In this document: in pieces, positions 56,834 through 64,000 of the stretch
Layout: every line of letters starts with the position of its first letter
How positions within the stretch are numbered: the first letter of the stretch is position 1
NCBI RefSeq assembly: GCF_004114975.1
Contig: NZ_CP030051.1
Span: 6,847,501-6,911,500 of the forward strand
Direction of reading: 5' to 3'
DNA length: 64,000 nucleotides
DNA from: Bradyrhizobium guangdongense
Lineage (GTDB): Bacteria; Pseudomonadota; Alphaproteobacteria; Rhizobiales; Xanthobacteraceae
Program-made: the position numbers and the translations under genes
Notes under the pieces: generated by a model
Database searches by the model: none
What the model saw: only the letters and a program-made list of their open reading frames with translations
What the model was told of the DNA's origin: nothing

Positions 56834-57094
56834 GGTTGTCCCCCGTCTGGTTCCCGTATGGATGCGGGCGGCCGCGGGACGGCCGCCGGGTTTTGACTGG
56901 CCGTAGATGGCACACTGAATAGGCCGCACGTCAACTGCGACCGTGTGTATGCAAACGGTCTTCTGGCTTTCTGTTGAGCAAAACTTCGTTTCGCAGCCCA
57001 ACAGTTCGGCATTCCGGCGGCAAAATCCGCCGGAAAGCAAGTTGCACTGCGGAAAATTTGTTCTTCAGATCAGACGAAGTATCGAGATGGAATT
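56834..57094. other. Intergenic gap between M20 hydrolase and binding-protein genes
   Basis: About 260 bases without a convincing gene. It is less GC-rich than its surroundings (around 56950-57110), as expected for a promoter region of the importer operon on the minus strand. I could not place a clear -35/-10 pair or an operator. Confidence 0.4.
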
Positions 57095-58513
57095 CTACGC
57101 TACGGACATATTGAGCGGCGGCGCGACGTGGTCCGGCAGCGGGCAGACATAAGGCGTCTTGGCGGTCCGCTTCGTCAGATCGGCCTTCGCAGCCTTGATC
57201 AGCTCCGGTTCAGTCAGCGCCTTGATGCCGAGGCCGGCCATGGCCTTGGCTGCCTGCACCATTGCCTTGTGGGCATGCGGGCTCTTGCCCTGTGCCACCA
57301 CCTGCCAGGTGTGGAAAGGCGTGCCGATTGCAACCGTTGGTGCGTGAACCTGCACGGTCGGCACCACCCAGCTCACATCGCCGACGTCGGTCGAGCCGAC
57401 CAGCGGGTTGCGCTTGGCGTCGAGCGGCACCAGGAAGTCGGCCAGCGGCCGATCGGTCGGCTCCATGCCGATCGCGTAATAGACCGACGCGATGTCCTTG
57501 TCGGTCAGCGTCCCGCGGATCTGGCTGGCAAAGCCCTTGTCGGTGTCGTCGAAATGCGGCGGTCCGAGCTCTTCCATGACCCGATGAAGCGCCTGCTCAA
57601 GCGGCGTGTTGGGCAGGATGTTGGAGACGGCGGAGATGATCTTCATCTCGACCTTGGTCTCGGTCATCAAAGCCGCGCCTTCCGCGATCTTGCTGACGCG
57701 CCCGACCAGCTCGTTCATGCCGGGAAGGTCGCGCGCGCGAATGGAATAGCGCACGCGCGCATGGGCCTGCACCACGTTGGGCGCGATGCCGCCGGTATCG
57801 AGCAGCGCGTAATGCACGCGCGCATCGCTCGGCATGTGCTCGCGCATGTAGTTCACACCGACATTCATCAGCTCGACCGCGTCGAGCGCGGAGCGGCCGA
57901 GGTGGGGCGAGGCCGCCGCATGCGAGGTGCGGCCGGTGAAGATGAAGTCGGCGCGGGTATTGGCGAGCGACGGCGTCACCGCGACTTCCCAGAAGCTGTG
58001 CGGATGCCAGGTGATCGCAATATCAGCGTCCTCGAACGCGCCCGAGCGCACCATGAAGGCCTTTGCGGCGCCGCCCTCTTCCGCCGGACAGCCGTAATAG
58101 CGCACGCGACCGGGCACCTTGTGTTCGGCGAGCCAATCCTTGACCGCGGTCGCCGCGAGCAGTGCCGCCGAGCCGAGCAGATTGTGGCCGCAACCATGGC
58201 CGTGGCCACCGGTCTCGATCGGGCGGTGCTCGGCAATTCCAGCCTCCTGGCTGAGGCCCGGCAGCGCGTCATACTCGCCCATGAAAGCGATGACCGGACC
58301 GCCCTCGCCCCATTCGCCCATCACAGCCGTCGGAATGCCCGCGACCTTCTCGGTGATGCGGAAACCCTGGTGGCGCAATTCAGCGAGATGCTCGGCGGCG
58401 GAGCGCGCCTCGGTGTAGCAGACTTCGGGCATGCCCCAGACCCTGTCACTGAGGTCGATGAAACGCCCCTTGATCGTGTCGATGCCACGCCAGATGTCGC
58501 TGCGATTGTCCAT
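57095..58513 (-). CDS. M20 family metallohydrolase (AbgB-like)
   Basis: 472 residues of the M20 amidohydrolase family, closest in style to AbgB, the p-aminobenzoyl-glutamate hydrolase subunit. Metal ligands appear in GGHGHGCGHNLLGSA and CPAEEGGAAKAF, with GEYDALPGLSQEAG and a lid domain with GRTSHAAASPHLGRSALDAV. An AbgA partner gene is not in the window. ATG 58513 was chosen; thirteen upstream residues are unconserved. It is on the same strand as, and upstream of, the dipeptide importer operon. Confidence 0.9.
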   Translation of the reverse strand: MDNRSDIWRGIDTIKGRFIDLSDRVWGMPEVCYTEARSAAEHLAELRHQGFRITEKVAGIPTAVMGEWGEGGPVIAFMGEYDALPGLSQEAGIAEHRPIETGGHGHGCGHNLLGSAALLAATAVKDWLAEHKVPGRVRYYGCPAEEGGAAKAFMVRSGAFEDADIAITWHPHSFWEVAVTPSLANTRADFIFTGRTSHAAASPHLGRSALDAVELMNVGVNYMREHMPSDARVHYALLDTGGIAPNVVQAHARVRYSIRARDLPGMNELVGRVSKIAEGAALMTETKVEMKIISAVSNILPNTPLEQALHRVMEELGPPHFDDTDKGFASQIRGTLTDKDIASVYYAIGMEPTDRPLADFLVPLDAKRNPLVGSTDVGDVSWVVPTVQVHAPTVAIGTPFHTWQVVAQGKSPHAHKAMVQAAKAMAGLGIKALTEPELIKAAKADLTKRTAKTPYVCPLPDHVAPPLNMSVA

Positions 58514-58640
58514 TGCTTCGGTCCGTGATCCCTTGGTCAAACGAAGCGGCAATGGTTAGCAGCTCGGGGCCGCCGCGGCCAGCGTAAGGCAGGAGATCAG
58601 CCATGCAATCGCCATCGGCGGGACACGATGCAGCCGCTAT

Positions 58641-60437
58641 CTACTCGGCCGCCTCCAGGCCGCGATGGATCGGCTGATCGGCCGCGATCACCGCACCGTC
58701 GGCCCGCCGCAAAATCGTGAGCTTGCGGTCATGATAGGCCTCGAGCTCGGGGCGATGCCCGACGCTGATGATCGTTGCCTGCGGCAGCTCACGCGCGATC
58801 ACCGCCATCAGTTCGGCCTGTCCCTGGACATGCAGCGCCGACGTTGCCTCGTCCAGCGCGATGACGTCGGGGCGATGCAGCAACAGCCGCGCAATCGACA
58901 GCCGCTGCTTCTCACCTTCCGACAAGGTGCGATCCCAGGCCGCAACATGATCGAGCCGGCCAGCGAACTGCCCGAGGCCGGCCAGGACAAGCACCCGGGA
59001 CACCTCCTCGTCCGCAATCTCGGTGGAAGGCCGTGGATACGTGATGGCATCGCGCAACGTACCGAACGGAATGTAAGGACGCTGCGGCACGACCTGCACG
59101 CGCTGCCCCGAGGCCCGCGTAATGCTGCCCCCGCCCCAGGGCCAGCAGCCCGCAATTGCGCGGACCAGCGAACTCTTGCCGCAGCCGGACTCTCCCGCGA
59201 TCAGCACGTGCTCGCCGGCCCTGACGCTCACATTTGCGCCGCGCACGATCGGCGTGCCGTTCTCGAGCGCCACGACGACATCCCTGAGGTGCAGCGCCGT
59301 CTGCCCGTCCTCGCGGTGCGCGATGCATGCGGCACGCCCGGATTCCGCCGCTTCGAGCTCGTCGATCGCAAGCATCAAGGCGCCGACGCGCCGCGCAGAT
59401 GCCGTCCAGTCGGCAAGCCTGGTGTAGTTCTCCATGAACCAGCTCAGCGCATGCTGGACGATGGTGAAGGCCGAGGCCACCTGCATGATGGCACCAAGCG
59501 ACATGCTGCCGTCGAAATAGCGCGGCAGGCACAACAGGATCGGAACGACGCCGCAAAGCTGCGCGCTGCCTTGCTGCACGATCACGGCGCGCATGTGCTG
59601 GCCCATGAGATCGCGCCAGCGCGCGACCACCGTTCCGAACCCACGATCGAGCCGCTCGGCTTCGGCGTCGGCGCCGCCGAGCAGAGCGATGCTCTCCGCA
59701 TTCTCGCGCACACGGGTCAGGGCGTAGCGGTATTCGGCCTCCGCCTGGTTCTTCTGCTCGGTCAGCGGAATGAAGCGGAACGCCACCCCCAGCATCGAAC
59801 CGTTGACGATCAGGGCGTAAAGCACGGCCGCGACCACCAGGAAGCCGGGAATGTCGAGCACATGGCCGCCGACCTCGAGCCTGAGCGCGCCGCCGACATT
59901 CCAGAGCACGACGATGAAAGTCGCCGCCGACAGCAGCGCGGTGACAAGCCCGGACACGAAATCCACCGGCATTTCGGTGGCGATGCGCAGGTCATCGTTG
60001 ATGCGATGCTCGGGGTTCTTGTGGTCTCCCCCGATGAGTTCGAGCTTGTAGAAGCGGCTGTGCGCGAGCCAGCGGCCGAGGAGATGCGCGTTCAGCCATG
60101 CGCGCCAGGTGCGCTGCATGGTCATGCGCGCCCACATCGCGAACACGCACAGCGCTAAATAGAGGCCGACCAGCAGGGGAAACAACACCGCCTGATGCAG
60201 TGCGGTGGCGGCATCCTTGGCGCCGAGTGCGTCGTAGAAATGGCGATTCCAGAGGTTGAGACCGTAGGTGATGCCGAGGCTCGCAAGCACCACTGCAACC
60301 ATGCTGATGGTGACCAGCCAAGCAAGGCCAGAGCCTTTGCCGCGCCAATATCCTCCGGCGCTTCGACAAAACCGCCACAGCCGCGACGGTGCCTCCGTCA
60401 CGGGGAGCGCGCCCAGCACCACACGGAGCCTGACCAT
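58641..60437 (-). CDS. ABC transporter, fused membrane domain and ATPase (BacA/SbmA or YddA-like)
   Basis: 598 residues. The N-terminal half has about six helices and motifs NLWNRHFYDAL, RTWRAWLNAHLLGRWL and NPEHRINDDLRIATE, matching the SbmA_BacA/ABC_membrane_2 group. The ATPase follows with [41 protein letters not shown] and GHRPEL. In Bradyrhizobium the related BclA imports plant NCR peptides and is needed for bacteroid differentiation. Family membership is clear; equivalence to BclA is inference. The ATG follows AAGGGGGATCC. Confidence 0.88.
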   Translation of the reverse strand: MVRLRVVLGALPVTEAPSRLWRFCRSAGGYWRGKGSGLAWLVTISMVAVVLASLGITYGLNLWNRHFYDALGAKDAATALHQAVLFPLLVGLYLALCVFAMWARMTMQRTWRAWLNAHLLGRWLAHSRFYKLELIGGDHKNPEHRINDDLRIATEMPVDFVSGLVTALLSAATFIVVLWNVGGALRLEVGGHVLDIPGFLVVAAVLYALIVNGSMLGVAFRFIPLTEQKNQAEAEYRYALTRVRENAESIALLGGADAEAERLDRGFGTVVARWRDLMGQHMRAVIVQQGSAQLCGVVPILLCLPRYFDGSMSLGAIMQVASAFTIVQHALSWFMENYTRLADWTASARRVGALMLAIDELEAAESGRAACIAHREDGQTALHLRDVVVALENGTPIVRGANVSVRAGEHVLIAGESGCGKSSLVRAIAGCWPWGGGSITRASGQRVQVVPQRPYIPFGTLRDAITYPRPSTEIADEEVSRVLVLAGLGQFAGRLDHVAAWDRTLSEGEKQRLSIARLLLHRPDVIALDEATSALHVQGQAELMAVIARELPQATIISVGHRPELEAYHDRKLTILRRADGAVIAADQPIHRGLEAAE

Positions 60438-60526
60438 GGATCCCCCTTGCCTGGATTGGACCGCAAGCTCTAGGGAACGCAGGCTATGCCGGTAAGTTCC
60501 TGAAGGAAAGAGGAAGCTTCGCTCGC

Positions 60527-62344
60527 TTATCCCGCCGCGGGAATGGCCGAGGGATCGATATCGTTGTCGATCAGCCCGCGGTGCTGGCGGCGGACCAGGG
60601 AGGCGTAGTAACCGTTCTGCCGCATCAAGTCGCCATGACGACCGGATTCGACGATGCGGCCCTCCTTCAGCACGATGATGCGGTCGGCATTGACCACCGT
60701 CGAGAGCCGATGCGCGATCACGAAAGTGGTGCGTGCAGCGACCAACTGCTCGATTGCGGTCTGAACCGCTTCCTCCGATTCCGCATCGAGTGCCGAGGTC
60801 GCTTCATCCAGCACCAGGATCGGCGGATTCTTCAGAAGCGCCCGCGCAATGGTGATGCGCTGGCGTTCGCCGACGGACAGCAGGCCGCCGCGTTCGCCGA
60901 CGCGCGTCTCGTAACCATCCGGCAGGCGCATGATGAAGTCGTGCGCATGCGCAGCCCTCGCCGCGGACTCGATCTCGGCGTCGGTTGCGTCCGGCCGGCC
61001 GTAGGCGATGTTGGCTTTGATGCTGTCGTTGAACAGCAACGGATCCTGGAGCACGACCCCGATGTGCCGGCGCAGCGAGCTCTGCTTGATTCCGCGCAGA
61101 TCGAGACCGTCGATGGTGATGCGGCCTTCCAGCGGATCATAGAAGCGCATCAACAGCGCCATCAGCGTCGTCTTGCCGGAGCCGCTCGGCCCGACGATGG
61201 CAACCGTCTCGCCGGGCGCGGCGCGTAGCGTCAGGCCATCCAGCAGCGGACGCTGCGGCTGCTCGTAGCGGAAATGCACGTTCTCGAAGCTGACCTCGCC
61301 CTTGACGTCGGGCAGATCGATCGCGCCGGCGGAATCGCCGAGATGTTCCTGGACGTTGAGGATGCCGAAGATCTCGTCGAGCGAGACGGAGGCCTTGCGC
61401 AAGCTGGAATACACCCCGCTCAGCCCCTGCACCGGACCGAACAGGCCGCCGATATAGCCGAGGAAGGCAACCACGGTGCCGACCGTGATTTCTCCCTGCA
61501 CGACGAAATAAGCCCCGAGCGCCAGCCCGCCGAGCCGCGCCAGCGCAACCGCGAGATTGCTGGCCGAGGCATAGCCGGCGTCGACCGCGACGCCTTTGAT
61601 CACCACCTGGTTGGCGGCGGCGACGTCGCCGAGAAAGCGCGACTTCTCCACGTCCTCCATGGCGAAGCTGCGCACGATGACGATTCCGGACAACACCTCG
61701 TTGAAGCGTGAATAGATCCTGGCCCAGCGGTCGAGCAGCGTGCGCTCGCGGTGCATCTGCTCGGGTCCGGCAAAGGCCGCGATGGCGGCGGGCAGCGGGG
61801 CGAAGGCGAGAACAAGCAGAGCGAGCCGCCATTCCAGCCGCAACATGATCGCGATCGCGAGCACGAGGAAGATCAGCGAAGGCAGGATGCTGAACAGGAT
61901 CAGCGCGACGGCCGAGGTGAAGCCCTGAATGCTGCGGTCCAGCCGCGTCATGATCGCGCCAATGCCCTCGCTGCGCTGGATCCGCAGCGGCATGCGGTGC
62001 AGCTTGCCGATGGTTGCCTCCAGCAGCGCATATTGCAGCCCGATCCGGGTCCGCCATGTCAGCCAATTGGCAAAGCCGTCCATTGCTTCCCGGCAAACGG
62101 CGAAGGCGAGCAGCAGCAACATGCCGGTCAGGATCGCGCCGGCTTGCTGCAGATCGGTGAGCTGATCGAACACCCATTTGAGCACAAGCGGCTCGAAGGC
62201 ATTGATGGCGGCAACCGCGAGCACCAGCAGCATGATCACGGTGACTGCATGCCGCTGCGGCAATGCAAATCGCACGGCAGCATGCAGGCGCCGGAGCTGA
62301 CCGAGCGTGCCCGGCGCATTCAGCTTCGGATCGGACCTGGTCAT
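60527..62344 (-). CDS. ABC exporter, fused membrane domain and ATPase (MsbA/NdvA-like)
   Basis: 605 residues. Six helices (ABC_membrane type-IV exporter) precede an ATPase with GPSGSGKTTLMALLMRF, LSVGERQRITIARALL, PPILVLDEATSALDAES and AHRLSTV. It may export lipids, glucans or drugs; NdvA (cyclic glucan) and MsbA are the nearest known types. ATG 62344 (MTRSDPKLN) was chosen; starts at 62359 and 62368 are alternatives with no clear ribosome site. It lies 89 bases upstream of the BacA-like exporter on the same strand. Confidence 0.9.
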   Translation of the reverse strand: MTRSDPKLNAPGTLGQLRRLHAAVRFALPQRHAVTVIMLLVLAVAAINAFEPLVLKWVFDQLTDLQQAGAILTGMLLLLAFAVCREAMDGFANWLTWRTRIGLQYALLEATIGKLHRMPLRIQRSEGIGAIMTRLDRSIQGFTSAVALILFSILPSLIFLVLAIAIMLRLEWRLALLVLAFAPLPAAIAAFAGPEQMHRERTLLDRWARIYSRFNEVLSGIVIVRSFAMEDVEKSRFLGDVAAANQVVIKGVAVDAGYASASNLAVALARLGGLALGAYFVVQGEITVGTVVAFLGYIGGLFGPVQGLSGVYSSLRKASVSLDEIFGILNVQEHLGDSAGAIDLPDVKGEVSFENVHFRYEQPQRPLLDGLTLRAAPGETVAIVGPSGSGKTTLMALLMRFYDPLEGRITIDGLDLRGIKQSSLRRHIGVVLQDPLLFNDSIKANIAYGRPDATDAEIESAARAAHAHDFIMRLPDGYETRVGERGGLLSVGERQRITIARALLKNPPILVLDEATSALDAESEEAVQTAIEQLVAARTTFVIAHRLSTVVNADRIIVLKEGRIVESGRHGDLMRQNGYYASLVRRQHRGLIDNDIDPSAIPAAG

Positions 62345-62618
62345 GCTCGTGAACGGCATGCATCGCACGTATGATTATTTTCCAGGCAAGGAAAGACGGA
62401 ACTTGCAGCTATCAACGACCGGCCGGCACTCTCGTCGCGACTGGCTTGGAGAGGCAGCCGACATCCCGGCAATGCGAGCCGACTTCAGCTACATTGGTTC
62501 CTGAACGGACTGCGGAGGCGCGTGAATAGCTGCGATCAAGTCTTTCAAGATCGGCCCGTGGGGCATAGATTGTTGCTGCTTCGCACGCACGCAGCAGATG
62601 ACTGACCAGGAGAACTCC

Positions 62619-63590
62619 ATGGCCGTTCTGACCGAATGGAGAGTGCCGCCGGCGCACCAGCCCCGGGCGAGCGATTACGGCTTCGATCTTGACCGCGCGC
62701 TCGCCTCCGTCGTCGGCCTGCATGCCATCATCCCGTCGGACGCTTTCAGCGCCGAAACGCTCGGCACCGAGCGCGCCGGCAACGGCGTCGTGATCGACGA
62801 CGGGCTGGTGCTGACCATCGGCTATCTCGTCACCGAAGCGGAATCGGTCTGGCTTCACCTCGGCGACGGACGCGTGGTGGAGGGACATGTGCTCGGCTTC
62901 GATGCCGTCACCGGGTTCGGGCTGGTGCAAGCGCTCGGCCAGCTCGACATCGAACCGCTGCCGCTCGGCTCGTCGGCTGATATCAGGCTCGGCGACCGCG
63001 TCGTGGTCGGCGGCGCCGGCGGGCGGACGCGATCGCTCGCAAGCCGGATCGTCGCCAAGCAGGAGTTCGCCGGCTACTGGGAGTATCTGCTCGACGAGGC
63101 CTTGTTCACCTACCCCGCTCATCCAAATTGGGGCGGCACGGGGCTGATCAACGAGCGCGGCGAGTTGATCGGCATCGGTTCGCTTCAGCTCCAGCGTGAA
63201 CGCGACGGCAAGGCCGAGCATGTCAACATGATCGTGCCGATCGACCTTTTGAAGCCGATCCTCGATGATTTGCGCAAATTCGGTCGCGTCAACAAGCCGG
63301 CACGGCCGTGGCTGGGGCTCTATTCGACCGAGATCGACAACCGCGTGGTGGTGATCGGCATCTCCGCCAACGGACCGGCCGCGCGCGCCGAGCTCAAGAG
63401 CGAAGATGTCATCCTGGCGGTCGCTGGCGAGAAGGTTACAAGCCAGGCTGCTTTCTACAGGAAGATGTGGTCGCTTGGCGCCGCCGGCGTCGACGTGCCG
63501 CTGACCGTGCATCATGACGGCGTCACCTTCGACGTCACGGTGACGTCGACCGACCGCTTCAAGCTTCTGAAGGCGCCGAAGCTGCACTGA
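62619..63590 (+). CDS. Catalytically degenerate trypsin-fold protein with PDZ domain (HtrA-like)
   Basis: 323 residues: an S1C-type trypsin fold (about 25-215) followed by a PDZ domain (about 222-320; RPWLGLYST, VVVIGISANGPAARAEL). Aligned to HtrA, the His position (TNNHVV) reads TIGYLV (Tyr69), the Asp position (DPRSDIAL) reads DAVTGFGL (Gly99), and the Ser position (GNSGGALVN) reads PNWGGTGLIN (Trp171). All three catalytic residues are lost. No signal peptide is visible, so it is probably cytosolic. ATG 62619 follows CAGGAG. A chaperone or scaffold role is inference. Confidence 0.85.
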   Translation: MAVLTEWRVPPAHQPRASDYGFDLDRALASVVGLHAIIPSDAFSAETLGTERAGNGVVIDDGLVLTIGYLVTEAESVWLHLGDGRVVEGHVLGFDAVTGFGLVQALGQLDIEPLPLGSSADIRLGDRVVVGGAGGRTRSLASRIVAKQEFAGYWEYLLDEALFTYPAHPNWGGTGLINERGELIGIGSLQLQRERDGKAEHVNMIVPIDLLKPILDDLRKFGRVNKPARPWLGLYSTEIDNRVVVIGISANGPAARAELKSEDVILAVAGEKVTSQAAFYRKMWSLGAAGVDVPLTVHHDGVTFDVTVTSTDRFKLLKAPKLH

Positions 63591-63610
63591 TCCAGTCAAA
63601 GGACGCCGCA

Positions 63611-64000
63611 ATGACCGAGGCCGTCGTTGACGACATTGTGGCCGTGCTGCCGCCGCTGCTCAATGCGCTGGAAGCGCTCGGCTACTTCGCCCGGCATTTG
63701 CATCCGCCGGCGTTCGGCTCGGTGATGAACGCAATCGGCGCGCCGGATGATGCGCTCCGGTCCGCACATGCAGCAATCGGCGCCTGGCCGGAGCAGTTCA
63801 TCGGACTGCGGGAGCGGCTGGATCGCGCCTGCAACGAGGCGCTCGCTGCCTTTGCCGGCGTCCGCGACGTCGAGCGCGGCAATGGCGATCTCGTCGCGGT
63901 GTTCCGCGCGTTGCGCCATCTACCGCGCGCGCAGGAGGCGCTTTATCCGCTGTCGCTGCAGTTTCCGCCGGTGAGCAACTTCTTCCTCAATGCCGCCAAT
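63611..64000 (+). CDS. Partial protein gene cut by the window end, function unknown
   Basis: ATG 63611 opens a frame of 130 codons that is still open at 64000. It lies 20 bases after the pseudoprotease gene on the same strand, so the two are likely one operon. The visible part is helical and alanine-rich (AVLPPLLNALEALGYFARHL, ALRHLPRAQEALYPL). It has no signal peptide. I recall alpha/beta-hydrolase-type proteins at this place in related genomes, but the fold cannot be confirmed from this fragment. Confidence 0.6.
   Translation, partial: MTEAVVDDIVAVLPPLLNALEALGYFARHLHPPAFGSVMNAIGAPDDALRSAHAAIGAWPEQFIGLRERLDRACNEALAAFAGVRDVERGNGDLVAVFRALRHLPRAQEALYPLSLQFPPVSNFFLNAAN

Overview
The window reads as chromosomal DNA of a GC-rich alphaproteobacterium of the order Hyphomicrobiales, most likely Bradyrhizobium. 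The evidence is a TlpA matching the known 221-residue B. japonicum protein in length and motifs and lying divergent from argH, a SAM-II riboswitch in front of metX, the argH-lptM-lysA cluster, a CpdR-type regulator, a TIGR02302 protein, and several families of intergenic palindromic repeats. No phage, insertion sequence, CRISPR array or tRNA gene was seen. The genus call rests on recall, not on a database search.

Layout. 1-1.5 kb: 5' three-quarters of a 16S rRNA gene on the minus strand with leader, boxA and promoter. 2-10 kb: an M23 envelope peptidase, a secreted beta-propeller protein, clpB and a MOSC protein. 10-14.4 kb: a CHAP-type hydrolase, an alpha/beta hydrolase and a two-gene unit of unknown function whose first gene is frameshifted. 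14.5-19.6 kb: metXW under a SAM-II riboswitch with an attached terminator, divergent from chorismate mutase-hisC-tyrC. 19.6-25.7 kb: porin-like and small secreted proteins, DUF2125, ChaC-like cyclotransferase, PlsC-like acyltransferase and YdcF. 25.7-31.6 kb: ftsEX divergent from a zinc-ribbon/DUF3426 gene and cpdR, then the large TIGR02302 protein.

31.7-41.2 kb is central metabolism: a carboxymuconolactone decarboxylase-like protein, a 3-hydroxyisobutyrate dehydrogenase-like protein, lysA-lptM-argH, tlpA, a YjfB-like protein, 3-hydroxybutyryl-CoA dehydrogenase, etfBA, cobalamin adenosyltransferase and a small HIG1-like membrane protein. 41.5-49.9 kb: a BrkB/YihY protein overlapping tail-to-tail with a soluble histidine kinase-receiver protein, GluQRS, a DNA glycosylase, an NTF2-flavin monooxygenase fusion, an HNH nuclease, a GT87-like protein and dodecin. 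49.9-58.5 kb: an MFS carrier and a complete dipeptide ABC importer downstream of an AbgB-like M20 hydrolase. 58.6-62.4 kb: two ABC exporters, one resembling the BacA/BclA group. 62.6-64 kb: a trypsin-fold/PDZ protein that has lost its catalytic triad, then the start of a gene cut by the window edge.

Functional links. metXW and the aromatic operon share one divergent control region, and metX is tuned to S-adenosylmethionine. lysA, lptM and argH form one run. The Dpp-type importer with an M20 hydrolase suggests uptake and cleavage of acylated amino acids or peptides. The strongest leads are the three-armed SAM-II switch, the pseudoprotease, the triple palindrome between ftsE and the DUF3426 gene, a Gly-X-Y tract in the TIGR02302 protein, and the dense set of palindromic repeats.
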